A stretch of DNA of 64,000 bases from UBA3064 sp023258775 (GTDB taxonomy: Bacteria; Pseudomonadota; Gammaproteobacteria; Burkholderiales; Burkholderiaceae_E), in contig JBIKXS010000001.1 of NCBI GenBank assembly GCA_044355655.1, positions 124,001-188,000 on the forward strand, written 5' to 3'. Under the pieces are notes generated by a model that saw only the letters and a program-made list of their open reading frames with translations, was not told the DNA's origin and did no database searches. Of the stretch, positions 18,713 to 27,797 are shown one piece after another (the stretch's first letter is position 1; each line of letters begins with the position of its first letter). Position numbers and translations under genes: made by a program.

Positions 18713-20842
18713 ATGAGTTTCGCCGATCTTGACTCGCTCCCGAAAGATCCTGCACTTGCAGTTGAGCGCTTGAGCCAACAACTTAGGCAGTGGTCGGCCT
18801 CATACTACCGTGGCGATCATGGATCGATTCCGGACGCGCTCTACGACCGTTGGTTTGAGCGCTTGCTTGAACTTGAAAAACAGCACCCCGAACTTGTTAG
18901 AGAGGATTCTCCGAGCCAGCGTGTTGGTACAACGCCAGATGACGCCTTTGAAAAACTGGGTCATTTGCGCCCCATGCTATCGCTTGCCAATGCTTTTGAT
19001 CTCGACGATGTACTCGCTTTCGACAGGCGCTTGCGTGGCTTGCTTGGCATCGAGTCAGACAACGGATCTGCGCACAATATCGATACTGGATCGGTACCAA
19101 AGCTTTCATACAGCGCTGAGTTGAAATTCGATGGTTTAGCGGTCAATTTGCGCTACGAAGACGGGCTGCTGACGCGTGCTGCCACGCGTGGCGACGGATC
19201 TGAAGGTGAGAACGTTCTTGCTAATATAAGAACAATTCGAAACCTACCACTGCGCCTGCTCGGGCAGGGCCTCCCGTCATTGATCGAGATTCGTGGTGAA
19301 GTGTTGATGTTTCGTGATGAGTTTGAACGTTTAAACCGACAGCAGCTTGCGCATGGCGAGCAGGTTTTTGCAAACCCACGTAATGCAGCCGCAGGCAGCC
19401 TAAGGCAAATGGATCCAAGGGTAACCGCGAAGCGACCATTGCGATTCATGGCCTATGGCATTGGTGAGCGACAGGGTGGACAACTTCCCGATAGTCACTC
19501 TGGGCTCTTGCAGTGGCTCGAAAATTCAGGATTCGCTGTTGACTCACTTAGGCGTCGATGTGAGAGCGTCTCGGCCTTAATCGCCTTTTATGACGAGGTA
19601 TGCGGTCAACGCGATGCGCTTCCTTTTGATATTGACGGTGTTGTTTACAAGGTCGATTCACTGCAATTGCAAGAACAACTTGGCACGATTGCCAGGTCGC
19701 CACGGTTTGCGATTGCGCATAAATTTCCTGCTCAGGAAATGGTGACAGAGCTTCTCGCCATCGATTTGCAAGTCGGCAGAACCGGTGCAATCACGCCCGT
19801 AGCGAGGCTAAAGCCAGTTCAGGTTGGTGGCGTACAAGTCACAAATGCCACCTTGCACAACGAAGACGAAATAGAGCGCAAGGACTTAAGGGTTGGCGAT
19901 CTTGTTATTGTTCGCAGGGCCGGCGATGTCATCCCCGAGGTGGTGTCGCGGCTGGAAACCCAGCATACTCAGCATACTCAGCGCAATCCAGCTTTTCGGT
20001 TTCCGAGGCAATGTCCCTCGTGTGGCTCTGAACTTTTTCGCGAGCCTGGCGAAGCAGTATGGCGATGCCTTGCCCAATGGGGCTGTAAGGCACAAAAGCG
20101 CCAACGCCTAATCCACTTTGCTAGTCGCAAAGCGCTTGATATTGAAGGTCTAGGCGAGAAAATTGTCGAAGACCTCTTGAATCATCAATTGGTCGACGAT
20201 CCTTCTGATTTTTATATCATCACGAAGCATGATCTTGACCCCTTACCCCGGATGGGTGCAAAGCGTATTGAACAATTGCTGCGATCAATCGAATCGTCAA
20301 AACAACGACCTTTAAGCCGTTTGCTTTTTGGTATGGGGATTCGCCATGTCGGTGAGGAGTTAGCGCGCGTGCTCACCCAAGACTTTGTCACCTTGGCGAG
20401 TATGAGACAGACGCGTTGGTTGGATCCCGACTTGGCCTTGCCAGATGGCGTAGGGGTGGAAATTGCGACAAGCCTCCAAGTTTTTTTCGAACACCCCGGG
20501 CATCAACGAATGCTAGATCGTTTTGAGGCTTGGTGGGCGCCCAAAGTTATCAGTGATCAAGCATTGCTTGAAGGCAGGCTTTCTCAACGTCAGCAACAAT
20601 GGCTCGATCAGCATTGCCCGAAGGACCTAATTCAAGGGGCGAAAATTGTGATTACAGGAAGTTTTGACGGTTTATCTCGAGACGATCTGGCAGGATTTTT
20701 GAGAGGCCGTGGCGCTGTCGTGCTTTCCTCGGTGAGCAAGCATACGGACTTGTTGATTCTTGGACAAAACGCGGGATCAAAACTTGCGAAGGCCCAATCT
20801 TTAGGTGTGAGGCTGCTCGAGCTTAGGGATTTCCCAGGTTAA
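18713..20842 (+). CDS. ligA: NAD-dependent DNA ligase
   Basis: Seals nicks in replication and repair using NAD. The 709-residue protein has the complete order: domain Ia with the NAD-binding YY motif (SASYYRGDHGSIPDALYD), the adenylation motif ELKFDG with Lys138 as nucleophile, an OB fold, a four-Cys zinc finger (CPSCGSELF, then WRCLAQWGC), helix-hairpin-helix repeats (LPRMGAKRIEQLL and onward) and a C-terminal BRCT domain (KIVITGSFDGLSRDDLAG). The KFDG motif has Phe where most LigA have Ile or Val. A short insert precedes it. It is 24 bp downstream of zipA. Confidence 0.97.
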   Translation: MSFADLDSLPKDPALAVERLSQQLRQWSASYYRGDHGSIPDALYDRWFERLLELEKQHPELVREDSPSQRVGTTPDDAFEKLGHLRPMLSLANAFDLDDVLAFDRRLRGLLGIESDNGSAHNIDTGSVPKLSYSAELKFDGLAVNLRYEDGLLTRAATRGDGSEGENVLANIRTIRNLPLRLLGQGLPSLIEIRGEVLMFRDEFERLNRQQLAHGEQVFANPRNAAAGSLRQMDPRVTAKRPLRFMAYGIGERQGGQLPDSHSGLLQWLENSGFAVDSLRRRCESVSALIAFYDEVCGQRDALPFDIDGVVYKVDSLQLQEQLGTIARSPRFAIAHKFPAQEMVTELLAIDLQVGRTGAITPVARLKPVQVGGVQVTNATLHNEDEIERKDLRVGDLVIVRRAGDVIPEVVSRLETQHTQHTQRNPAFRFPRQCPSCGSELFREPGEAVWRCLAQWGCKAQKRQRLIHFASRKALDIEGLGEKIVEDLLNHQLVDDPSDFYIITKHDLDPLPRMGAKRIEQLLRSIESSKQRPLSRLLFGMGIRHVGEELARVLTQDFVTLASMRQTRWLDPDLALPDGVGVEIATSLQVFFEHPGHQRMLDRFEAWWAPKVISDQALLEGRLSQRQQQWLDQHCPKDLIQGAKIVITGSFDGLSRDDLAGFLRGRGAVVLSSVSKHTDLLILGQNAGSKLAKAQSLGVRLLELRDFPG

Positions 20843-20882
20843 AACATATCGTTCTAATGTTGGCATCGATAGGGGTCAAGTC

Positions 20883-21656
20883 ATGGCTTGTTGGGGTGTA
20901 ATAGGGGGATCAGGACTTGATGTGTGGGACGAACTTACCTGGATCGACGAGGTGGCGATCTCAACACCTTATGGCGAGCCGAGCAGCGTGCTTCGCATTG
21001 GAGAAATTGAGCGTTTATCAAAACCTCCAATCAAAGTTATTTACTTGCCCCGGCACGGTCTGGATCATCGTTATGCGCCGCATCGAATCAATTACCGAGC
21101 CAATGTTTGGGCATTGAAACAGGCAGGTGCTCACAAACTCATCGCAACAGCGACTGTGGGCTCGATTGCTTTGAACATAAAAGCTGGATCGATTTGCGTA
21201 CCTGATCAATTGATTGATTACACCTGGGGTCGGGAACAAAGCTTCTCCGAGGACGGCAACGTCTTGCATATTGACTTTACGCATCCTTTTGACGAAGCGT
21301 TAAGGTCCGCATTGATTCATTCGAGCAAAGCCTTGATTGCTTATGAAGACTTTCATGATGACGGTACTTATGCATGTACCCAGGGACCCAGGCTTGAGAC
21401 GGCTGCCGAAATTGCGCGCCTTGCAAAGGACGGCTGCTCGCTCGTGGGAATGACGGCGATGCCAGAAGCCGCGCTTGCTCGAGAACTTGGTCTTCCCTAT
21501 GCCTTGCTATGTCTCTCTGTCAACGCTGCTGCAGGGCTTGGTCTAAGTGCTGAGGCGATTGATCACGACGATTTGAAGCGGGTCATGGCCCAGGGCATGC
21601 ATCGGATCAAAGCGATCTTGCTTTCCGCCATGCAAAGTGATGAGGATCGGGCTTGA
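20883..21656 (+). CDS. MTAP-family phosphorylase, probably S-methyl-5'-thioinosine phosphorylase
   Basis: Purine nucleoside phosphorylase superfamily, MTAP/MTIP branch, 257 residues. Seen: the N-terminal phosphate loop (WGVIGGSGLD), YLPRHGLDHRYAPHRINYRANV, ATATVGSIALNIKAGSICVPDQLIDYTWGR split across the core, GPRLETAAEI, and VGMTAMPEAALARELGLPYA. These motifs fit enzymes that cleave methylthioinosine or methylthioadenosine in 5'-methylthio-nucleoside salvage. The short length and proteobacterial setting favour the thioinosine enzyme described in Pseudomonas, but substrate preference cannot be settled by eye. The ATG start at 20883 follows AGGGGTCAAG. Confidence 0.85.
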   Translation: MACWGVIGGSGLDVWDELTWIDEVAISTPYGEPSSVLRIGEIERLSKPPIKVIYLPRHGLDHRYAPHRINYRANVWALKQAGAHKLIATATVGSIALNIKAGSICVPDQLIDYTWGREQSFSEDGNVLHIDFTHPFDEALRSALIHSSKALIAYEDFHDDGTYACTQGPRLETAAEIARLAKDGCSLVGMTAMPEAALARELGLPYALLCLSVNAAAGLGLSAEAIDHDDLKRVMAQGMHRIKAILLSAMQSDEDRA

Positions 21657-21689
21657 CCGCACTCGGCCAAGATTAGGCGTTTGCGAGAA

Positions 21690-24236
21690 CTAAGGGATTT
21701 GCAAAAGTTTTAACAAATCAGTTTCCAGAGCAACCCGGGCGCGCTCCTCCGAGAACCAATCGCCTTTAATCACAAAGGTGTCCTCGACCCTTTCACCAAG
21801 CGTGGTGATTCGTGCAGATTCGAGTTGTACCTGTCGATTGGCAAGCGTATAGGCGATTGCGTAGAGTAAGCCGCTACGATCCGAGGTGCTCAGGCTCAAA
21901 ATAAATCGACTTGCTGAGCTGTCTGGTCTCAATTCAACGCGAGTCTGAATCGGAAAGCTTCTCGAACGTCGTGAGGTTTTGCCTGGCTTTGGCGGAAGAA
22001 GTTGCTCATTGCGAATCAAATGTGCTTTAAGTTCGCTTTCAACCAGCGTGAGTAATGCTCGATAGTTCCCCTCGTGATCGGGATGCGACACGATAAAGCT
22101 GTCGAGCGCTCTTGCGCCACGCAAGGTATGAATATTGGCGTGCTGAACCGAAATCGATCTCGAGTCGAAGTAGCGCGTGATTCGTGCGAAGAGTTGGGCT
22201 TGATCGGTGGTGTAGACAAGAACTTGAAAGCCACCGCCCTCAGGCGCAAGCCTTGCCCGTACAACAGGCTCTTCGCTTTCAAACTGTCGATATAAAACTC
22301 TCGTATGCCAGGCAATATCGATCGCTTCGTGTCGCGCAAAGTAGGCCGAATCAAGACGATTCCAAAATGCGTCGTAGTCCCGATCAAGTAGGGGCACAAG
22401 ATGTAGCAAACGAATGGCTTCTCTGCGCTTGCTGTCAAGTCTGTGTTGTGCGCTCAGGCGCTCGCCACTTAGCATCTTTTTTGTAGACCGGTATAGGTCT
22501 TCAAGCAACTTACCTTTCCACGAATTCCAGACTTTTGGGGAGGTGCCTCGTATGTCAGCAACAGTCAGTAAATAGAGTGCGTTGAGGCGTTCTTCGTTCA
22601 TTACAAATTTTGCAAATTGCTCAACGACATCGGGGTCACTGATATCCTGTTTTTGAGCCACGCTAGACATCGCAAGGTGATGCTCGACCAGCCACTGAAC
22701 CAGTACGCTGTCCTCCCGGCTTACCCCGTGTGCACGGCAAAATCGTCGCACATCAGTCGCACCCAGGCTTGAGTGATCACCGCCACGACCTTTCGCGATA
22801 TCGTGATACAGCGCTGCGATTGTCAGGCGCCATGGTTTGTCCATGTTCGCCATGACTTCGCTGCACAGTGGAAACTCATGCACATGCTCGGGCATGGCAA
22901 ATCGTTGTACGTTTCGAAGTACGGTAAGGATATGTTGATCGACTGTGTAAACATGGAACAAGTCATGCTGCATCCGACCAACGATGCGTCGCCACTCTGG
23001 CAGATAGCGGCCAAGCACCGACCACTGATTCATTTCGTAGAGCGTTTTGGTGATTGTCCTTCCTTGCATCAACATTTGCATAAAATGCGCGCGGTTGGCA
23101 GCGAGCTTTCGAAAGCCTGCATCCATGCGCGGGCGAGCAAGCCAGATTGCTCGTAATAAATCCGGTGCCATGCCGCGTAGGTTTTGATGCTCCATCGTTC
23201 TCAAGAAGGCTCTGAAAACAACGGACAGATCGTTTTCAATCAAGCGCGGGTCCTTCAGTGCAAGCATGTCGTCGCGTATGACAAATTCATCATCTAGTCG
23301 CTCGATCCTTTTGGCCTTGCGATCAAACAAATAAGACTCAATTAACTGCATGAGGATGCTGCGCATTTGACCGACCCGCTTGGCCGCCATGTAATAGCGC
23401 TGCATCAAGGCTTCGGAGGCCCGCCGTGGCCCGTGTGCACCGATACCAAGGTCCTGGGCAACGCGAACCTGAAGGTCAAACACAAGGCGATCTTCGCGTC
23501 TCTCACTCAGTCGATGAAGACTGATTCGAATCATCGACAACAAGCGCTGCGCTTGTTGCAAGGTCTTGCATTCCTCACGCGTTAAGACGCCAACCTGTGA
23601 GAGTTCGAGCCAGGTGGTCGGCATCCCCGCTGCTCTCGCAAGCCAAATCAGCAGTTGCAGGTCGCGAAGTCCGCCAGGGCTTTCTTTCACATGGGGCTCT
23701 AGACTGTATGGACTATCGTCAAAGCGCAGATGTCTTTGTCGCATCTCGAGGCGCTTAGCTTCGAAAAATGCAGCAGCATCTCGCTGTTGGTAGAGACCTG
23801 TCATCAGTTCGTTCATTTGTTGAGGAGGGCCTGTGATCAGCCTAGCCTCCATGAGGGCTGTCTCAACAGTGAGATCTGCAGCAGCTTCCTTCAGGCAATG
23901 TTCAATGCTTCTCACTGCGTGCCCAACATCAAGCCCGAGATCCCAGCAAGCGCCAATAAATGCTTCAAGATTGGACTTTGCATTTGCCTCGATGTCTTCA
24001 TCGATGAGGATCAATAAGTCAAGGTCTGAACCGGGGTAAAGCTCTGCACGACCATAGCCACCCACCGCAATCAAACAGGCACTTGGGGGCAATGCAGCCT
24101 GCCGCCAAAGGCGAATCAAGGTCTTGTCGGCATGCGAGGCCAGTTGCCTCAACAGCCCACGGGGGTGCTGTCGCGGCTGGTAGGCGGTGATCAGCCGAGA
24201 TCGCTCAGACTGCCAGCGATCACGGTCTATTTTCAC
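21690..24236 (-). CDS. glnD: Bifunctional PII uridylyltransferase/uridylyl-removing enzyme
   Basis: Nitrogen sensor that uridylylates PII proteins when glutamine is low and deuridylylates them when it is high. The 848-residue protein shows the nucleotidyltransferase motif GGYGRAELYPGSDLDLL (59-75), the GlnD helical linker, an HD domain (ALYHDIAKGRGGDHSSLGA) and two C-terminal ACT domains (FQVLVYTTDQAQLFARITRY; RFILSLSTSDRSGLLYAIAY). It begins at GTG 24236, 14 bp from the stop of map, so the two are probably co-transcribed, an order also known from other proteobacteria. Confidence 0.97.
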   Translation of the reverse strand: MKIDRDRWQSERSRLITAYQPRQHPRGLLRQLASHADKTLIRLWRQAALPPSACLIAVGGYGRAELYPGSDLDLLILIDEDIEANAKSNLEAFIGACWDLGLDVGHAVRSIEHCLKEAAADLTVETALMEARLITGPPQQMNELMTGLYQQRDAAAFFEAKRLEMRQRHLRFDDSPYSLEPHVKESPGGLRDLQLLIWLARAAGMPTTWLELSQVGVLTREECKTLQQAQRLLSMIRISLHRLSERREDRLVFDLQVRVAQDLGIGAHGPRRASEALMQRYYMAAKRVGQMRSILMQLIESYLFDRKAKRIERLDDEFVIRDDMLALKDPRLIENDLSVVFRAFLRTMEHQNLRGMAPDLLRAIWLARPRMDAGFRKLAANRAHFMQMLMQGRTITKTLYEMNQWSVLGRYLPEWRRIVGRMQHDLFHVYTVDQHILTVLRNVQRFAMPEHVHEFPLCSEVMANMDKPWRLTIAALYHDIAKGRGGDHSSLGATDVRRFCRAHGVSREDSVLVQWLVEHHLAMSSVAQKQDISDPDVVEQFAKFVMNEERLNALYLLTVADIRGTSPKVWNSWKGKLLEDLYRSTKKMLSGERLSAQHRLDSKRREAIRLLHLVPLLDRDYDAFWNRLDSAYFARHEAIDIAWHTRVLYRQFESEEPVVRARLAPEGGGFQVLVYTTDQAQLFARITRYFDSRSISVQHANIHTLRGARALDSFIVSHPDHEGNYRALLTLVESELKAHLIRNEQLLPPKPGKTSRRSRSFPIQTRVELRPDSSASRFILSLSTSDRSGLLYAIAYTLANRQVQLESARITTLGERVEDTFVIKGDWFSEERARVALETDLLKLLQIP

Positions 24237-24250
24237 CGAGTAGGCCCTGA

Positions 24251-25045
24251 CTAAATGCTTGGGGCAGGCGGTGAGCCGGCCGACTTTGTGAGAATTTCAA
24301 AACCGGTTTCGGTAACGAGCACGGTATGTTCCCATTGCGCTGAGAGGCTGTGGTCTTTTGTCACAATTGTCCAGCCATCGGCAAGTTCGCGAATCTCGCG
24401 ACGACCCGCATTGATCATCGGTTCGATTGTAAAAATCATTCCGGGCGCCAGTGTCAACCCCGTACCAGCCTTACCGTAGTGGAGAATCTGGGGGTCTTCA
24501 TGAAAGCGTCGTCCAATGCCATGGCCACAAAACTCGCGAACAACCGAGAAGCCACTTGATTCAGCGAGCTTCTGAATACTTGCACCAATGTCACCCAGGC
24601 ATGCCCCGGGTCGTACCTGGTTGATGCCGACCCACATGCACTGGTAAGTTATGTCGCAAAGACGCCGCGCAGCAACGCTGCAATCGCCAACCAAGAACAT
24701 CCGGCTAGTATCACCATGGAACCCATTTTTTATAACCGTTATATCGAGATTAACGATATCGCCTGACTTAAGGACGCGTTCGCCTGGGATGCCATGGCAG
24801 ACTTGATGATTCACTGAAGTACAAATTGACTTTGGAAAAGGGCTGTACCCCGGCGGAGCATAGTTGAGTGGGGCGGGGATGGTTTGTTGTACATTGACCA
24901 TGTAGTCGTGACAGCGCCGATCGAGTTCTTCGGTGGTGACGCCTGGTTTCACATAAGCTGCAATAAAATCCAATACTTCCGAGGCTAATCGGCCGGCCTC
25001 TCTCATACCCTCAATTTCTTCAGCGGTCTTGATCACAACTGCCAT
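24251..25045 (-). CDS. map: Type I methionine aminopeptidase
   Basis: Removes N-terminal methionine from nascent proteins; a dinuclear metal enzyme. It is 264 residues with all metal ligands in family motifs: DIVNLDITVIKNGFHGDTSRMF (two Asp), FCGHGIGRRFHEDPQI (His), FTIEPMINAG (Glu), and WEHTVLVTETGFEILT (Glu). It is divergent from rpsB, the usual arrangement in proteobacteria, with about 210 bp between the starts that hold the rpsB promoter and leader. The ATG start is at 25045. Confidence 0.97.
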   Translation of the reverse strand: MAVVIKTAEEIEGMREAGRLASEVLDFIAAYVKPGVTTEELDRRCHDYMVNVQQTIPAPLNYAPPGYSPFPKSICTSVNHQVCHGIPGERVLKSGDIVNLDITVIKNGFHGDTSRMFLVGDCSVAARRLCDITYQCMWVGINQVRPGACLGDIGASIQKLAESSGFSVVREFCGHGIGRRFHEDPQILHYGKAGTGLTLAPGMIFTIEPMINAGRREIRELADGWTIVTKDHSLSAQWEHTVLVTETGFEILTKSAGSPPAPSI

Positions 25046-25077
25046 AGTCTTACAGCCTCTCTAGTTCGTGCAGCGAT

Positions 25078-25107
25078 TTGCTGCCAAATGCTTGTTATGG
25101 CTATAAT
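25078..25107 (+). promoter_or_regulatory. Predicted sigma-70 promoter of the rpsB operon
   Basis: A consensus -10 TATAAT at 25102-25107 lies 18 bp after TTGCTG at 25078-25083, in the map/rpsB divergent gap and 148 bp before the rpsB ATG. The perfect -10 and the position support the call. No transcription start is known. Confidence 0.6.
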
Positions 25108-25255
25108 TATAGGCTTTTTAAAACGCGCGCTACTTTTCCCTTGCCGACGAGTTTGCTTCGATCATGATCGCGGAGTTGGCAAGAAACCGTCGGGTGCCAT
25201 GCCTTGTTGGGTGGTTTCCAGTAGCGTTAGAACCAACCCAGACTATGGAGTTTTT
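25108..25255 (+). promoter_or_regulatory. rpsB 5' leader, possible S2 autoregulatory RNA
   Basis: A roughly 140-nt untranslated leader follows the predicted promoter. Two inverted repeats are visible. CTTGCC near 25140 could pair with GGCAAG near 25180. The segment GGGTGGTTTC near 25210 could pair, with one bulge, with GAACCAACCC near 25230, just before the start codon. Proteobacterial rpsB operons are known to be autoregulated by S2 through the leader. Assignment here rests on position and hairpins only. Confidence 0.4.
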
Positions 25256-26011
25256 ATGTCCGTCACGATGCGGCAAATGCTTGAGGCCGGAGTGCACTTT
25301 GGCCACCAGACAAGATTCTGGAACCCGAAAATGGCACCATATATTTTCGGTCACCGTAACAAAATTCACATCATCAATCTCGAAAAGACGCTTGCGCAAT
25401 TTCAAGATGCTGCTCGCTATGTCAAACAATTGTCAGCAAACCGTGGCACGGTTTTATTTGTTGGCACCAAGCGCTCCTCCCGTGAAGTCATTGCCGAAGA
25501 GGCTCAGCGCTGCGGCATGCCCTTTGTTGATCAACGTTGGCTAGGCGGCATGCTGACCAACTTCAAAACCGTTAAGGGTTCAATTAAGCGTCTCAAAGAC
25601 ATGGAAACTGTCCTCAGTGAAGGCGGTGTTGAGCGGATGCCCAAAAAAGAAGGTCTATTGTTCCAGCGGGAATACGACAAATTGGTTCGCAGTTTGGGTG
25701 GCATCAAGGATATGGCAGGCATGCCCGATGCGATCTTCGTCATCGATGTGGGTTATCACAAAATTGCTGTTACCGAAGCAAACAAGCTCGGTATCCCGGT
25801 AATTGGCATTGTCGACACCAACCATGCGCCAGAGGGTATTGATTACATCATTCCAGGTAACGACGATGCATCACGTGCAGTCCGACTGTATGCACGCGGA
25901 CTTGCTGACGTCATCCTCGAGGGTCGTTCTGCTGCTCTGGCTGAGATTGCCAAGCATGCTGATGACGAAGAGGAATTCGTTGAAGTCGACGAATCTGAGG
26001 AAACAGTTTAA
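25256..26011 (+). CDS. rpsB: 30S ribosomal protein S2
   Basis: Small-subunit ribosomal protein, 251 residues. The ATG at 25256 gives the canonical MSVTMRQMLEAGVHFGHQTR start; the open frame upstream is leader sequence without similarity. Conserved blocks include NPKMAPYIFGHRNKIHIINL, RGTVLFVGTKRSS and DQRWLGGMLTNFKTV. An acidic C-terminal tail (DDEEEFVEVDESEE) closes it. A rho-independent hairpin separates it from tsf, so tsf is partly attenuated. Confidence 0.98.
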   Translation: MSVTMRQMLEAGVHFGHQTRFWNPKMAPYIFGHRNKIHIINLEKTLAQFQDAARYVKQLSANRGTVLFVGTKRSSREVIAEEAQRCGMPFVDQRWLGGMLTNFKTVKGSIKRLKDMETVLSEGGVERMPKKEGLLFQREYDKLVRSLGGIKDMAGMPDAIFVIDVGYHKIAVTEANKLGIPVIGIVDTNHAPEGIDYIIPGNDDASRAVRLYARGLADVILEGRSAALAEIAKHADDEEEFVEVDESEETV

Positions 26012-26029
26012 GTTTTTTAATGATCGAAA

Positions 26030-26056
26030 ATCGGGGGCCTTGCCCCCGATTTTTTT
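26030..26056 (+). terminator. Rho-independent terminator/attenuator between rpsB and tsf
   Basis: ATCGGGGGC (26030-26038) pairs perfectly with GCCCCCGAT (26042-26050) across a 3-nt loop, followed by a run of T to 26056. It lies inside the operon, between rpsB and tsf, so it probably sets the S2 to EF-Ts ratio by partial read-through. Confidence 0.88.
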
Positions 26057-26072
26057 AACAGGAGCCCAAAGA

Positions 26073-26969
26073 ATGGCTGAAGTAACAGCATCCATGGTTA
26101 AAGCGCTGAGGGAAAAAACCGATGCCCCGATGATGGAGTGCAAAAAAGCACTTGCCGAGGCTGAGGGTGATCTCGCGAAAGCAGAAGAGATTTTGCGCGT
26201 TAAGCTCGGAAGCAAAGCGAGCAAAGCAGCAAGCCGTACCGCTGCCGAGGGCGTTGTCGCCGTCTACATTAGCGACGATCGCAAACTTGGCGCCATCGTC
26301 GAACTCAATTCGGAAACGGATTTCGTTGCTAAGAATGATGATTTTGTTGGGTTTTCGCTAGAACTTGCAAAACTCGTCGCTGAACAATCACCCGCTGATG
26401 TGCAAGCGCTCTCGGCCCTGCAGACCAGTCACGGTGTCAGCGTCGAATCGCACCGTGCGGCTTTGGTCGGGAAGATCGGTGAAAACATGAACATCCGTCG
26501 CTTCCAACGCTTGCAAGCGCAAGGCCATTTGGCAAGCTATATCCATGGTGGTTCCAAGATCGGTGTCGTTGTGGATTTAATAGGTGCCGATGAATCACTG
26601 GCCAAGGATCTCGCAATGCATATTGCCGCAAGCAAACCGAAGTCGCTCGACCGAAGCGGTGTACCTGAGGAACTCATTGACGCCGAACGTCGTGTGGCAA
26701 CTGAAAAAGCAGCTGAATCTGGAAAGCCTGCAGAAATCGTTGCCAAGATGGTTGAAGGAAGTGTGCAAAAATTCCTCAAGGAAGTAACCTTACTCGGTCA
26801 GATTTTTGTCAAAGACGACAAAGTGACCATCGAGCAGTTGCTTAAGCAGCGTCAGGCTTCAGTGCCAAGCTTTGTGCTTTATGTTGTTGGCGAGGGCATG
26901 GAAAAGAAGGCAAACGACTTTGCCGCTGAGGTGGCTGCACAGGCCGCAGCGGCAGCTGCTGCGCGCTGA
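26073..26969 (+). CDS. tsf: Elongation factor Ts
   Basis: Guanine nucleotide exchange factor for EF-Tu, 298 residues. The start at ATG 26073 (MAEVTASMVKALREKTDAPM) follows AGGAG right after the attenuator. The N-terminal UBA-like domain contains MMECKKALAEAEGDLAKAEE. The core contains the exchange motif ELNSETDFVAKNDDFVGF. The dimerisation domain ends in an Ala-rich tail (EVAAQAAAAAAAR). Length and motifs match the family. Confidence 0.98.
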   Translation: MAEVTASMVKALREKTDAPMMECKKALAEAEGDLAKAEEILRVKLGSKASKAASRTAAEGVVAVYISDDRKLGAIVELNSETDFVAKNDDFVGFSLELAKLVAEQSPADVQALSALQTSHGVSVESHRAALVGKIGENMNIRRFQRLQAQGHLASYIHGGSKIGVVVDLIGADESLAKDLAMHIAASKPKSLDRSGVPEELIDAERRVATEKAAESGKPAEIVAKMVEGSVQKFLKEVTLLGQIFVKDDKVTIEQLLKQRQASVPSFVLYVVGEGMEKKANDFAAEVAAQAAAAAAAR

Positions 26970-27038
26970 AGTATGTCTTTGCGTCTGGGCTTCCCAGTCC
27001 TTAGACCCGAGTGAGGATATCAATCTTCAGGAGAAGCA

Positions 27039-27785
27039 GTGGGCGCATCGCAACAAGGGCTTTCAAAACAGATGTCACTTAAATACCGAAGAGTCCTCCT
27101 AAAACTCTCTGGTGAAGCGCTGATGGGTGAGGATGCCTTCGGTATTAATCGTCAGACGATTGAAAGAATTGCACTGGAGATTCGTGCCGTTCACCAGTTG
27201 GGCGTTGAACTCGCAGTGGTGATTGGTGGCGGCAACATTTTTCGCGGCGTGGCTGGAGGCTCAGCGGGCATGGACAGGGCTACTGCGGATTATATGGGGA
27301 TGCTCGCGACTGTGATGAACGCTTTAGCGCTTCAAGACGCGCTGCGTCAGGTTGATGTCCCTGCCCGGACCCAATCAGCGTTGAAAATTGAACAAGTGGT
27401 TGAGCCCTACATCAGACCCAAGGCCTTACGATATCTTGAAGAGGGAAAGGTTGTGATATTTGCCGCTGGAACAGGCAATCCCTTTTTCACCACCGATACT
27501 GCAGCGGCGCTTAGAGGCGCAGAGATGGGTGTTGAAGTCGTTCTCAAAGCGACCAAAGTTGATGGCGTCTACGATGCAGATCCTGTTCATCACCCAGATG
27601 CCCAACGCTACAAGGCCTTGAGTTTTGATCAGGCAATTCGCGATAACCTGCGGGTGATGGACGCTACCGCGTTTGCGCTTTGTCGCGATCAAAAACTGCC
27701 GGTAATTGTTTTTTCGATTTTTAAAGAAGCTGGGTTACGCAGTGTGTTACTCGGCGAGCCCGAAGGTACCTTGGTTCATTTGTAA
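27039..27785 (+). CDS. pyrH: UMP kinase
   Basis: Phosphorylates UMP to UDP; hexameric amino-acid-kinase-fold enzyme regulated by GTP and UTP. It is 248 residues with YRRVLLKLSGEALMG, the nucleotide loop VVIGGGNIFRG, and the MDRATADYMGMLATVMNALA block typical of bacterial PyrH. Near the C terminus KLPVIVFSIFKEAGLRSVLLG is seen. GTG 27039 is preferred because AGGAGA lies six bases upstream. The next ATG (27072) starts nearer the conserved core but has no clear ribosome site. It sits between tsf and frr as usual. Confidence 0.96.
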   Translation: MGASQQGLSKQMSLKYRRVLLKLSGEALMGEDAFGINRQTIERIALEIRAVHQLGVELAVVIGGGNIFRGVAGGSAGMDRATADYMGMLATVMNALALQDALRQVDVPARTQSALKIEQVVEPYIRPKALRYLEEGKVVIFAAGTGNPFFTTDTAAALRGAEMGVEVVLKATKVDGVYDADPVHHPDAQRYKALSFDQAIRDNLRVMDATAFALCRDQKLPVIVFSIFKEAGLRSVLLGEPEGTLVHL

Positions 27786-27797
27786 GGAAAAAGCGTT

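Noticed and set aside
25088..25255. 56-codon N-terminal extension of ribosomal protein S2
   Set aside because: The frame is open, but the first 56 codons show no S2 similarity and overlap the predicted -10 element and leader; ATG 25256 gives the canonical N terminus.
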